Of a stretch of 64,000 nt of DNA, positions 54,902-64,000 are shown piece after piece. This DNA comes from Plotosus lineatus (taxonomy: Eukaryota; Chordata; Actinopteri; Siluriformes; Plotosidae): NCBI GenBank assembly GCA_024760905.1, contig CM045733.1:19952501-20016500 (forward strand). Reading direction: 5' to 3'. The notes beneath the pieces were generated by a model. It did not search any database and was not told the DNA's origin. It was given only the letters and a program-made list of their open reading frames with translations. Within the stretch, counting starts at the first letter, position 1. Every line of letters begins with the position of its first letter. The translations under genes were made by a program, and so were the position numbers.

Positions 54902-56324
54902 CAGGTCCTTCTCAAAAAATTAGCATATTGTGATAAAGTTCATTATTTTCTGTAATGTACTGATAAAAATGAAACTTTCGTGTATTATAGATTCATTGCA
55001 CACCAACTGAAATATTTCAGGTCTTTTGTTGTTTTAATCCTGATGATTTTGGCATACAGCTCATGAAAACCCAAAATTCCGATCTCAAAAAATTAGCATA
55101 TCATGTTCAGGTAGTCTAAACGAGCTATTAACCTAATCATCTGAATCAACCAATTAACTCTAAACACCTGCAAAAGATTCCTGAGGCTTTTAAAAACTCC
55201 CAGCCTGGTTCATTACTCAAAACCGCAATCATGGGTAAGACTGCCGACCTGACTGCTGTCCAGAAGGCCATCATTGACACCCTCAAGCAAGAGGGTAAGA
55301 CACAGAAAGAAATCTCTGAGCGAATAGGCTGTTCCCAGAGTGCTCTATCAAGCCACCTCAGTGGGACGTCTGTGGGAAGGAAAAAGTGTGGCAGAAAACG
55401 CTGCACAACCAGAAGAGGTGACCGGACCCTGAGGAAGATTGTGGAGAAGGGCTGATTCCAGACCTTGGGGGACCTGTGGAAGCAGTGGACTGAGTCTGGA
55501 GTAAGAACATCCAGAGCCACTGTGCACAGGCGTGTGCGGGAAATGGGCTACAGGTGCCGCATTCCCCAGCTCACTTTTGAACCAGAAACAGCGGCAGAAG
55601 CGCCTGACCTGGGCTACAGAGAAGAAGCAGCACTGGACTGTTGCTCAGTGGTCCAAAGTACTTTTTTCGGATGAAAGCAAATTTTGCATGTCATTCGGAA
55701 ATCAAGGTGCCAGAGTCTGGAGGAAGACTGGGGAGAAGGAAATGCCAAAATGCATGAAGTCCAGTGTCAAGTACCCACAGTCAGTGATGGTCTGGGGTGC
55801 CATGTCAGCTGCTGGTGTTGGTCCACTGTGTTTTATCAAGGGCAGGGTCAATGCAGCGAGCTATCAGGAGATTTTGGAGCACTTCATGCTTCCATCTGCT
55901 GGAAAGATTGATGGAGATGGAGATTTTCATTTTTCAGCACGACCTGGCACCTGCTCACAGTGCCAAAACCACTGCTAAATGGTTTACTGACCATGGTATT
56001 ACTGTGCTCAATTGGCCTGCCAACTCTCCTGACCTGAACCCCATAGAGAATCTGTGGGATATTGTGAAGAGAAAGTTGAGAGACACCAGTTGACTTTCTT
56101 TGTATTAAAAGCACTTTTTTTAATTGGTCGGATGAAATATGCTAATTTTTTGAGATAGGGATTTTTGGTTTTTCTTTACTTTGTTGACAAAGTTATCAAT
56201 ATTCAAACAATCAAAGGCTTGAACTACTTCAGTTGTGTGTAATGAATCTAAAATATATGAAAGTCTAATGTTTATCAGTACATTACAGAAAATAATGAAC
56301 TGCTAATTTTTTGAGAAGGACCTG
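54902..56324 (+). mobile_element. Tc1-like transposon, plus-strand copy
   Basis: Outer ends CAGGTCCTTCTCAAAAAAT and its inverse GAGAAGGACCTG are flanked by TA. A second internal repeat of TCTCAAAAAATTAGCATAT at about 55083-55101 has an inverted partner near 56135, giving the IR/DR end structure of some Tc1 elements, with inverted ends of about 220 bp. The transposase gene is broken, and its 3' end (roughly 170 bp) is deleted before TTGACTTTCTTTGTATTAAA. Confidence 0.93.
55231..56093 (+). pseudogene. Tc1-like transposase
   Basis: Starts M-G-K-T-A-D-L-T-A-V-Q-K-A-I-I-D-T-L, with HTH sequence E-I-S-E-R-I-G-C-S-Q-S-A and the G-R-K-K-C-G-R-K hook. TGA at 55453-55455 interrupts E-K-G-x-F-Q-T. Frameshifts near 55570, 55620 and 55925 follow. 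Catalytic triad positions are visible: V-L-F-S-D-E-S-K-F (D1), Q-H-D-L-A-P-A-H-S (D2) and S-P-D-L-N-P-I-E-N-L-W (E). The protein then ends prematurely at L-R-D-T-S because of the 3' deletion, where family members continue for about 55 residues. Confidence 0.93.
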
Positions 56325-56330
56325 TATATA

Positions 56331-56689
56331 TCGCAGGTTTTTCAAAAATATTCATCAAAAAATAAAAAAAGTAAATTAAGGAAAAATTGGGGGAAATTAA
56401 GGAAAATGCAACAAAACAAGGATAATTATGCAAAAAAAAAACCCCAACAACAACCCAAAACCCTCCAACAAAAGTACCTACATTTTTATGTGAGATGCAC
56501 ATCTGTATGTGTGTGTATTTATTTAAAACTTGTGCATTATATTTTAATGTTTAATTATTATTATTATAAGCATTTATAGCGTTGAATATCAATTTATTAA
56601 TATTATATATACATGTATGTATATGTCAGTCAAGGGGGTCGATCCTACTTCATGAAAATTGGCGGTCTTGGTCCCCATTCACCAATACC

Positions 56690-56690
<1 letters not shown>
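56331..56690 (+). mobile_element. MITE-Q fragment between two Tc1 copies
   Basis: Contains AAATATTCATCAAAAAATAA, AATTAAGGAAAATGCAAC, TTTATAGCGTTGAATATC and GTCAGTCAAGGGGGTCGATC. Both terminal repeats are missing. Confidence 0.75.

Positions 56691-56698
<8 letters not shown>

Positions 56699-56720
<22 letters not shown>
56699..56720. repeat. (TA)n microsatellite
   Basis: A short TA run before the left end of the second Tc1 copy. Confidence 0.9.
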
Positions 56721-56726
<6 letters not shown>

Positions 56727-56727
<1 letters not shown>

Positions 56728-57943
56728 TAGTCCTTCTAAAAAAATTAGCATATTGTGATAAAGTTCATTATTTTCTGTAATGTACTGATAAACGTTAGAC
56801 TTTCATATATTTTAGATTCATTACACACAACTGAAGTAGTTCAAGCCTTTTATTGTTTTTATATTGATTTTGACAAAAAAGTAAAGAAAAACCAAAAATC
56901 CCTATCTCAAAAAATGGGCATATCTGGTTTTGGCACTGTGAGCAGGTGCCAGGTCGTGCTGAAAAATGAAAATCTTCATCTCCAGAAAGCTTTTCAGCAG
57001 ATGGAAGCATGAAGTGCTCCAAAATCTCCTGATAGCGAGCTGCATTGACCCTGCCCGTGATAAAACACAGTGGACCAACACCAGCAGCTGACATGGCACC
57101 CCAGACCATCACTGACTGTGGCTACTTGACACTGGACTTCAGGCATTTTGGCATTTCCTTCTCCCCAGTCTTCCTCCAGACTCTGGCACCTTGATTTCCG
57201 AATGACATGCAAAATTTGCTTTCATCCGAAAAAAGTACTTTGGACCACTGAGCAACAGTCCAGTGCTGCTTCTCTGTAGCCCAGGTCAGGCGCTTCTGCC
57301 GCTGTTTCTGGTTCAAATGTGGCTTGACCTGGGGAATGCGGCACCTGTAGCCCAGTCCACTGCTTCCACAGGTCCCCCAAGGTCTGGAATCGGCCCTTCT
57401 CCACAATCTTCCTCAGGGTCCGGTCACCTCTTCTGGTTGTGCAGCGTTTTCTGCCACACTTTTTCCTTCTCACAGACGTCCCACTGAGGTGGCTTGATAC
57501 AGCACTCTGGGAACAGCCTATTCGCTCAGAGATTTCTTTCTGTGTCTTACCCTCTTGCTTGAGGGTGTCAATGATGGCCTTCTGGACAGCAGTCAGGTCG
57601 GCAGTCTTACCCATGATTGCGGTTTTGAGTAATGAACCAGGCTGGGAGTTTTTAAAAGCCTCAGGAATCTTTTGCAGGTGTTTAGAGTTAATTGGTTGAT
57701 TCAGATGATTCGGTTAATAGCTCGTTTAGACTACCTGAACATGATATGCTAATTTTCTGAGATAGGAATTTTGGGTTTTCATGAGCTGTATGCCAAAATC
57801 ATCAGTATTAAAACAATAAAAGACCTGAAATATTTCAGTTGGTGTGCAATGAATCGAAAATATATGAAAGTTTCATTTTTATCAGTACATTACAGAAAAT
57901 AATGAACTTTATCACAATATGCTAATTTTTTGAGAAGGACTAG
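56727..57943 (-). mobile_element. Tc1-like transposon, minus-strand copy
   Basis: Same family as 54902-56324 but opposite orientation. Both ends share CTAGTCCTTCT, a variant of the CAGGTCCTTCT end of the other copy; the right side is followed by TA. The transposase 3' half is deleted after C-S-Q-C-Q-N near 56930, joining straight to the terminal repeat. Confidence 0.92.
56930..57614 (-). pseudogene. Tc1-like transposase, minus-strand copy
   Basis: Begins M-G-K-T-A-D-L-T at 57614. The HTH and R-K-K-C-G-R-K-R segment is intact and, unlike the plus copy, K-G-R-F-Q-T has no stop. About 60 bp after W-K-Q-W-T are deleted, shifting the frame. The DDE core continues in other frames with V-L-F-S-D-E-S-K-F, V-M-V-W-G-A-M-S and Q-E-I-L-E-H-F-M, and stops before the final catalytic Glu. 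Confidence 0.9.
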
Positions 57944-57977
57944 TATATATACAGTATATACATGTGTACTATATATC

Positions 57978-58175
57978 TTCTTTTCCTTTCGGTTGTTCCC
58001 TTCAGGGGCCGCCACAGCAAATCATCTGCCTCCATCTCACCCTATCCTCTGCATCTTCTCTTACACCAACGACCTTCATGTCTTCCTTCACCACATCCAT
58101 AAATCTCTGCTTTGGTCTTCCTCTAGGCCTTCTGCCTGGTAGTTCCAACCTCAGCATCCTACTACCAATAAGCAT
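57978..58175 (-). mobile_element. RTE-type LINE 3' end fragment
   Basis: The minus strand reads R-M-L-R-L-E-L-P-G-R-R-P-R-G-R-P-K-Q-R-F-M-D-V-V-K, ending R-W-R-Q-M-I-C-C-G-G-P, followed by the GAACAACCGAAAGGAAAAG tail. Same family as 19104-19785 and nearly the minimum length. Confidence 0.88.
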
Positions 58176-58206
58176 TCTTAGACATACACACATATACATA
58201 TATGTA

Positions 58207-58215
<9 letters not shown>

Positions 58216-58268
<53 letters not shown>
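58216..58268. repeat. (TA)n microsatellite
   Basis: About 26 TA units, 60 bp upstream of the palindrome. Confidence 0.95.
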
Positions 58269-58271
<3 letters not shown>

Positions 58272-58331
58272 GATTTTCTGAGTAGATCCTTCCGTAGGAG
58301 AGTGCTCAATACTTTTTGGTAGAGCAAATAA

Positions 58332-58424
58332 ACAAAAGGACAGGACAAAGGCTTTCTATTGAAACTCCATTTATCACAGTGATAAATGGAGTTTCAATAG
58401 AAAGCCTTTGTCCTGTCCTTTTGT
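58332..58424. repeat. Perfect 46-bp inverted repeat with one-base centre
   Basis: The left arm 58332-58377 (starting ACAAAAGGACAGGACAAAGG) and right arm 58379-58424 are exact reverse complements around an A at 58378. No mismatch in 46 pairs. The right arm runs directly into (TA)n. Not similar to any of the transposon ends seen here. Confidence 0.97.
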
Positions 58425-58441
58425 ATATATATATATATATA

Positions 58442-58902
58442 CAGTGATACCTCTGCTCACGAACATAATTGGTTCCCAGAAAGTGTGTGTAAGGCGAAAA
58501 GTTCGTCTTCCGAACATTTATTTCCCATAAGAAACCATTAAAATGAGAATAATCCGTTCCCAGGTCCCCATAAAACATAATTTTCTACTAAATAAGCCTT
58601 AAAACTACACAAAAATATACCTTATTTTATGTATAATAAATGTGCTATTGTATTGTAATTAAAGAAATAAACTGTACTGTATAATAAAGTCGTTTTATTT
58701 ACCTTTGTGATGGTAGTTGATGGCTTGATGGAATGGAGTGGGAGGAGGAGGGAGGGAGGGACTTACTGTTTGGAAGGAGAGTTTGGAAACGCCTACTGTT
58801 TGGAAACACCCTTAGCCACACACGCACCCTTAATAGCTTCCTTGTTCTTAAGGATGGGAGCAATGGTAGACTTAGCGTACTGGTACTGGGACGCTAAGTC
58901 AC

Positions 58903-58905
<3 letters not shown>
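58442..58905 (-). mobile_element. Pogo/Tigger-like fragment family P4 with HTH
   Basis: The left end CAGTGATACCTCTGCTCACG follows TA and continues GAACATAATTGGTTCCC, a pogo/Tigger-type terminus. On the minus strand 58905-58795 reads D-L-A-S-Q-Y-Q-Y-A-K-S-T-I-A-P-I-L-K-N-K-E-A-I, an intact CENP-B-type helix-turn-helix core. The right terminal repeat is missing, replaced by (TA)n. Confidence 0.82.
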
Positions 58906-58942
<37 letters not shown>

Positions 58943-59030
58943 GAACACACACACATATACATGCACACACATACAAACATATCTACATATGCACACACAT
59001 ATATACATGTGCGTGTGCGTGTGTGTGTAA
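58906..59030. repeat. (TA)n/(CA)n compound microsatellite
   Basis: (TA)n at 58906-58941 followed by irregular CA/CATA and TG repeats. Confidence 0.92.
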
Positions 59031-60187
59031 TAATCCATGCAGCTCCATAGCCTTGATTACTAATAAAGAGCTAAAGTAATTATTTCCCTGCTCTCAATGC
59101 AATAAGCATTATGGTATTAGTAACTAAAACTGCTACATTATGCAACTGGGGACAAATGTTAACTGATAACTAAACACGCTCATAAGCATTTGCCTATGAT
59201 GCTTGAACAGTGAAATAAGCTACAATTTGTGCTGGAGGGTAATAACTGACATTTATTTTCTAGTGAGAACATAGGTACTGTGGGGTCTCTAAAGATTCAT
59301 TTGATATGGTAAATGAAATGACCTGTGCTTTCGAGTGAAGTAAGAAACCAAAAACATGAAAGCACGAATATTTGCAACAGTACTTGGAAAAATAGAATAT
59401 AAAACATTTATAGTGATTGGAGGCTGACAAAGCTTCTGCAGAAAAGCATGAAAGGCATGAAAGGGAGAAACTGTTGGGCTTGAATTAGATATTCACAGGG
59501 GGAGATATCCTGCAAAGAACAAATATGACCTTCATCTAAAAGAGCATCAATATTGTTTTTACCAGCTGCAATGTTGTGATTCAGCAGGCATGTGATCCAC
59601 ATGGTCTTTCACATTTTAAAACTGACAAAGGATTGTGGTGTTTAAAAGATTACAATCTTCACTCACATAGAAAACAACTTCTTTGGGATCTTTCGTTACT
59701 GTAAAGGGAAACTGCATGACTATGACATGCAAAATATTCTATACAAACATGTAAAGAAATGAATGAAGCAAAGGACCAAAACTCAATCCTCTCTCACTAA
59801 GAAAGGATTTCAAATAATCATCTCTATGCTTTACAATCACAAGCATGGCCATAGAGTTTAGTTTTGAATACAGTTTTATTTTTCAGAAAAAATAATTGTA
59901 GTGTCTCTCATCTAAATATAAGCAAAGCTTCTTAAATTCTGATATAAAAAGTCTTACTTAAGATCACTACAAGAAAAGAAAGATTAAAAAAAATAATAAT
60001 AATTTCGACAAGGATGTACAAGGAATACACATCAAGTATTTGTTATATATGTTTCTTACTGGAAAACTGGACCCTGTTTGTACACACAAAATGATAAATA
60101 TGCAAAAACTTATTCACATTTTGCCATATTTCAAATTTTGGCACCCATTAACTTCCATAAAAATGGGCTAGTGGCTTAGAAATATTT

Positions 60188-60228
<41 letters not shown>

Positions 60229-60266
60229 CATACATTATATATACATGCATACATACATATACACAC

Positions 60267-60337
<71 letters not shown>

Positions 60338-61383
60338 CAGTTTGCTTTAGAAGAAGTGCTGTAGTATAACAGATGCATAATTCCAACAATATACTTGTAA
60401 ATTAAGGATTGATTAACTATTAAGAGAAAAATCTAGTGTGCACTTCACATTCCTGTTTTCTAATTCCAATCCTGTCCCTCTTTGAAAAGTGCAGTGTCTT
60501 TTATTTAACAGAGATGAGTCAGTTTTCACAAAAACAAACCGTACCAAACACATCCTCAATACAACATACTGGCCCTTATTCATTTTGTAGACGTGAGCAC
60601 AGATTTCAGTGCATGTGATTCGGAAAACTAATGATTGGAACATCAAACCCTCTGAACAAATCAGAAATCACCTTCAGATGTTGGTTCCCACCAATTACTT
60701 AATTTACTCTACGCCTTTTTTACATCTCTGCAGTAAATTGATCTCTACATGAGCTGTACTGTTGTACAAGGGTTCCATATGAACTAATACCATTGTTATT
60801 GTAGTTTTTTCATGGTTAGTATTTATATTACTCTAATCAGTGTAGACACCTTGAAAATCAAGCATTGGTTTAGGAGAATGCTCACAGTTCATCTGATGAA
60901 TAAGGAAACTGAATTGGCACACACTTTTTTTTTCTTCCAGATTTGACTGACGGCAAGTTTAATGAATAAGGGCCTTCATGATAGTAAAATGCAACTGTCA
61001 ACGTACAAATCAATTAAATCATTTAATTAACGATTACATGTGCAACCAACTTCAGAGATGCTGGTTTAGGAATGTATATTTCTTGAACAATAATTCCAGT
61101 ATTTAAGACAAGAATGTACGACTAACAGAGGTTAACAAACAAGGTTTACATAGGAAGCTTAACCAAGTCTATGTGACAAAACAGTGTCTGGTTAACAAAT
61201 AAAGGGAAAATGAATATAGTGGAATTGGTCTGGTGTGGTCTGGTACCTTCTGAGTCATAGGACGACTCTTGGCAACCTGCCATAAAGGATAACACCTTGA
61301 TGATCAAATGCATGTCTATACAGAATTTTCCATTGTATAGAATATTTTGTACTTGTAGGAAATTATTGCTGATTATACAATCA

Positions 61384-61641
61384 CATTACACCGGGACAGC
61401 CATAACCTAATAGTTAGAGAAGCTGCTTTGGGGCCAAACCAGCCTGAAAAATGTGAGGAGGTGACGAGTGAGTTGCACCTTCCTTTCCTCCGCATTTATG
61501 GCTGAAGTGCCCTTGAGCAAGGCACGTAACCTTCAACTGCTCTCCAGGCACTCCCAAAGCATGTGACAGACCACTCTGAGTGTGTGCTCACTTTGGATGT
61601 GTTGAACGCAGAGGAAATATATATATATATATATATATATA
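61384..61641 (+). mobile_element. tRNA-derived SINE with (TA)n tail
   Basis: ACAGCCATAACCTAATAGTT (box A-like), TGGCTGAAGTGCCCTTGAGC, AAGGCACGTAACCTTCAACT, GTGTGTGCTCACTTTGGATG and TTGAACGCAGAGGAAAT are, in order, diagnostic words of a common fish SINE. Box B is lost. Ends in (TA)n 61618-61641. Confidence 0.75.
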
Positions 61642-63059
61642 TTTTTTTTAATTTACTGCTTCCTATTACAATTAAAATTACCTGTGTTAAATCAAGATAC
61701 AGTAGACAACACTAAAGAAAAAATACTTATTGAACAAGTTCAAAAATTACCATTGACCTCTGTTGTACAAGATATTCATAAATGTGTTGAAATTACAGTG
61801 TTGTCATGGAGCATAGTAGTTTGATACTAACAGTAATGTAATCTAGAGTAATAGCTAAATTACACCATCGTTATTAATACTGAGAAAGACATAAGGTGTT
61901 GAAAAAAAGAGAACAGCTGTAGAATTATTGGCAAGATTTATGAAAATGAGCAAAATTAAAAATATTCTGAATGGAACATGAACTGAATACTGCAAAAATA
62001 CTGCATGATTTTGCGAGAAAAGAAATCACAACCCTGGACATCCTCCTGTTATGCCCAAAAAGGATGCAATCATAGTGCACTGATCCATGCAACTTCAGAA
62101 GCGCCTTTGTGTTCCCTTGTCTGAACTGAAGAAATCCACATGCACAAACAGACATACATACAAAAGTGATCAAATCTAGACATTTATGGCTGTAATACTA
62201 ATATTCGAATTTAACTGCAACCATTTCATGTTGATTTGGATGTTGATTTTGGCTCATGATCTTGAACCACTACCAAATCAACAACCAGGTTTCGGACTTT
62301 AAACATCCCAGAGTTTAATGAGATTCATGAATACATTTATCTTCATGAGAGCTTATTTTACTGTTGGTCTGTTTCATCCCTTTTCATATGGTCCCTTTTT
62401 TTAACCAAAGATTTTAACCACATGTTGGTAGCTACCACATGACTCTTTATTAAGAAATAAAATTCTGCACTCAAAATATAAATCACCGTTAAAGGGGAAG
62501 TGTCATGGTCATTTGAAGAATGTAGCCTGAATAATATTAATTATGTAATCAAACAAAATCCCCATTCAAATAAAAACAAATACGCTTTATGAAAGCTAAC
62601 AGAAATTAATTTGGTTAACACACACACACACACACACACTAATAAACCATTAATATTAAGACTTCATTTACCTCTAAAATGCAGCAGTATTTGAAAACTG
62701 TTCAGCTCAGCAAATTTTCGAAAAGTTCAGGTTATAATTCATCATGATCTACTCCATGTTATGTTCCAAAACTTTTTTTGAAGTCACTGCATATTTAAAT
62801 GACTTTTTGTAGACAGATCTTGGGTAAAAGTCATGATACAGCGCCTTTAAAAAAAAAAAAGAAAAGAAAAACAGACCTGGCCAAAGGAAATATATGCAGA
62901 AAGACATTTTTCAGGATTAAAATAAAAATTAATTTGCAACATTTACAATATTTCTCAGGGCCATAAAAATACCACTCCATTTTTGTTTTACAAAAAAAAT
63001 TGGGTTTTGTTTAAAAACAGACATACAGTTCCTCTAATTTGAATTGCATCATTGTGTGC

Positions 63060-63061
<2 letters not shown>

Positions 63062-63140
<79 letters not shown>
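63062..63140. repeat. (TA)n microsatellite in presumed mdfic 3' UTR
   Basis: About 39 TA units roughly 310 bp past the stop codon. Confidence 0.95.
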
Positions 63141-63143
<3 letters not shown>

Positions 63144-63447
63144 GTGTGTGTGGGTTGTTTTTTCTGTTTGTTTTATTTATTTGTTCATGGCCTTGAAAGT
63201 GTCAGCAATTATGGAGCCAAATTACTTCTTAAAGTAAAGTAGATAGATTCTAGCATACTTGACAGTCATAACATTTACATAGAAACAATACTGAACAGAT
63301 TTAGTCCATTTAAAGTGATCTGCTTGTTCAGCTGAATGAAGGCCAGACTTGTGCTTTCCCTCGATCATGTGTACACACATGCTTTAAACATAAGCTTTTT
63401 TACGCACCGGATGCCCGTCTCCATGTGCTTGCGGAAAAACAGGGCAT

Positions 63448-63698
63448 TTATGTGGGAAAGCAGATACCACAGCACTCCATGCATATCTCGAGACAGTCGG
63501 AGGACTCGCAGCAGGCGTCCATAATGCCGCAGTCCATGTCACAGGGGCAGTTGCAGTCATCTCCCAGGTCGTCTGCACAGCAGCAACAGCAGCAAGCCTC
63601 TGATGTGCAGGCCCCACATGACGCCTGAGAAACTACCATGTTGCACAGAGTGAGGAACTCACAGAACAGGCAGGCTAGGATGCAGTGCACACAGCAGT
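63448..63698 (-). CDS. mdfic: Last coding exon of MyoD family inhibitor domain-containing protein (I-mfa domain)
   Basis: The minus strand encodes 83 residues ending in a stop at 63448-63450, 25 of them Cys. It starts D-C-C-V-H-C-I-L-A-C-L-F-C-E-F-L-T-L-C-N, has a C6 run, G-D-D-C-N-C-P-C-D-M-D-C-G-I-M-D, and finishes C-L-E-I-C-M-E-C-C-G-I-C-F-P. This is the complete I-mfa domain. The wording of the second half fits MDFIC rather than MDFI, as I recall the paralogues. The exon boundary is set by a pyrimidine-containing tract and GGGTGCAG just upstream (acceptor AG at 63699-63700). The first codon is split (phase 1, G supplied by the previous exon). MDFIC binds transcription factors such as MyoD-type bHLH and Tat-binding cyclin T1 partners, and MDFI/MDFIC have been reported as PIEZO channel auxiliary subunits acting through this lipid-modified Cys-rich tail. 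Upstream exons lie beyond the window. Confidence 0.93.
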
Positions 63699-64000
63699 CT
63701 GCACCCACAAACCAGTCATGAAAAGACAGTTCAGTTAGCAAAAGAAAATCAATCAACCGAAAATGTTTCAGCATATTAATAATCAAAAATCATCATAATC
63801 CTAATATAGTGCAAATCTGATAAACATCCACAGAGAAGTATTTAAATAAAATTTATCCCATTGTAAATAAATATACATGTTCAGTACATCTGAACGTGCA
63901 CATCAATCACAGCATGACTTATGTGGGTGTGCAAGAGTGTGAGAGAGTAGGGAGGATACCAGCTAAGCAGGGAGAAGACCTGGGAGGAATCAGGAAAATT
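63699..64000 (-). other. mdfic: mdfic intron, 3' part
   Basis: Begins (minus strand, reading back from the exon) with CAG preceded by TTTGTGGGTG and further upstream TTTTGCTAACTGAACTGTC, where CTAAC could be a branch point about 55 bases from the acceptor. No other exon in the remaining 300 bases. Confidence 0.75.

Larger units (their letters stand above)
59040..63447 (-). other. Presumed mdfic 3' UTR and downstream flank
   Basis: 4.4 kb on the 3' side of the last mdfic exon, AT-rich and with fewer transposons than the rest of the window. Minus-strand polyadenylation signals AATAAA occur at 63172-63181 (two overlapping) and 62446-62451, among others. Where the transcript really ends cannot be told. 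It contains (CA)n/(TG)n at 60193-60333, a SINE at 61384 and (TA)n at 63062-63140. Confidence 0.5.

Noticed and set aside
63384..63617. Alternative minus-strand frame over the mdfic exon
   Set aside because: It is the out-of-frame reading of the Cys-rich exon; the frame ending at 63448 matches the I-mfa domain.

Overview
This is a vertebrate, almost certainly teleost, nuclear window. The evidence is Rex3, RTE, L2 and chromodomain Gypsy retroelements, dense Tc1/mariner, pogo/Tigger and hAT DNA transposons, tRNA- and 5S-derived SINEs, abundant (CA)n/(TA)n tracts, and one spliced gene exon. A catfish-like otophysan fits the repeat mix, but the sequence alone does not prove it.

Only one host-gene exon is convincing: the last coding exon of a MyoD-family-inhibitor gene (best match mdfic), minus strand, 63448-63698, at the right edge. 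Its 3' UTR and downstream flank run leftward into a repeat-poor stretch of about 4 kb (59.0-63.4 kb). The other long ORFs belong to transposons or are low-complexity shadows.

Layout. 0-2.6 kb: internally deleted Gypsy with its 3' LTR. 2.7-6.7 kb: a candidate inverted-repeat element, a SINE inserted in a MITE, a Rex3 fragment and a deleted hAT. 7.0-9.6 kb: decayed RTE-type LINE. 9.6-11.6 kb: three MITEs in a row. 11.6-19 kb: low-copy DNA with SINEs, a pogo-like MITE and Tc1 fragments. 19.1-19.8 kb: RTE 3' end with a perfect 16-bp target-site duplication (TSD). 21.9-29.9 kb: nested SINE/MITE insertions, a Tigger-like element with its DNA-binding domain, an unclassified 320-bp retroposon, and a SINE broken by a TTA-flanked MITE. 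30-48 kb: mostly low-copy DNA with scattered SINEs, including a 5S rRNA-derived SINE. 48.4-54.3 kb: Tc1 and pogo copies, then an old L2 split by a younger L2 with a 691-codon ORF. 54.4-59 kb: two Tc1 copies in inverted orientation, a 46-bp perfect palindrome and another pogo-like fragment.

Working names: SINE-A (tRNA head, two alternative tails), SINE-B, SINE-C (DANA/Mermaid-like), MITE-Q (ends GGGATCCCTC), and pogo-like families P1-P4. The mobile elements interact by supplying machinery (RTE tail shared with SINE-A) and by nesting, which gives a relative chronology. I found no bacterial-style system, CRISPR array or operon. The strongest candidates for something undescribed are SINE-A tail swapping, repeated retention of the pogo DNA-binding domain in otherwise gutted MITEs, the 46-bp palindrome and the 320-bp retroposon.
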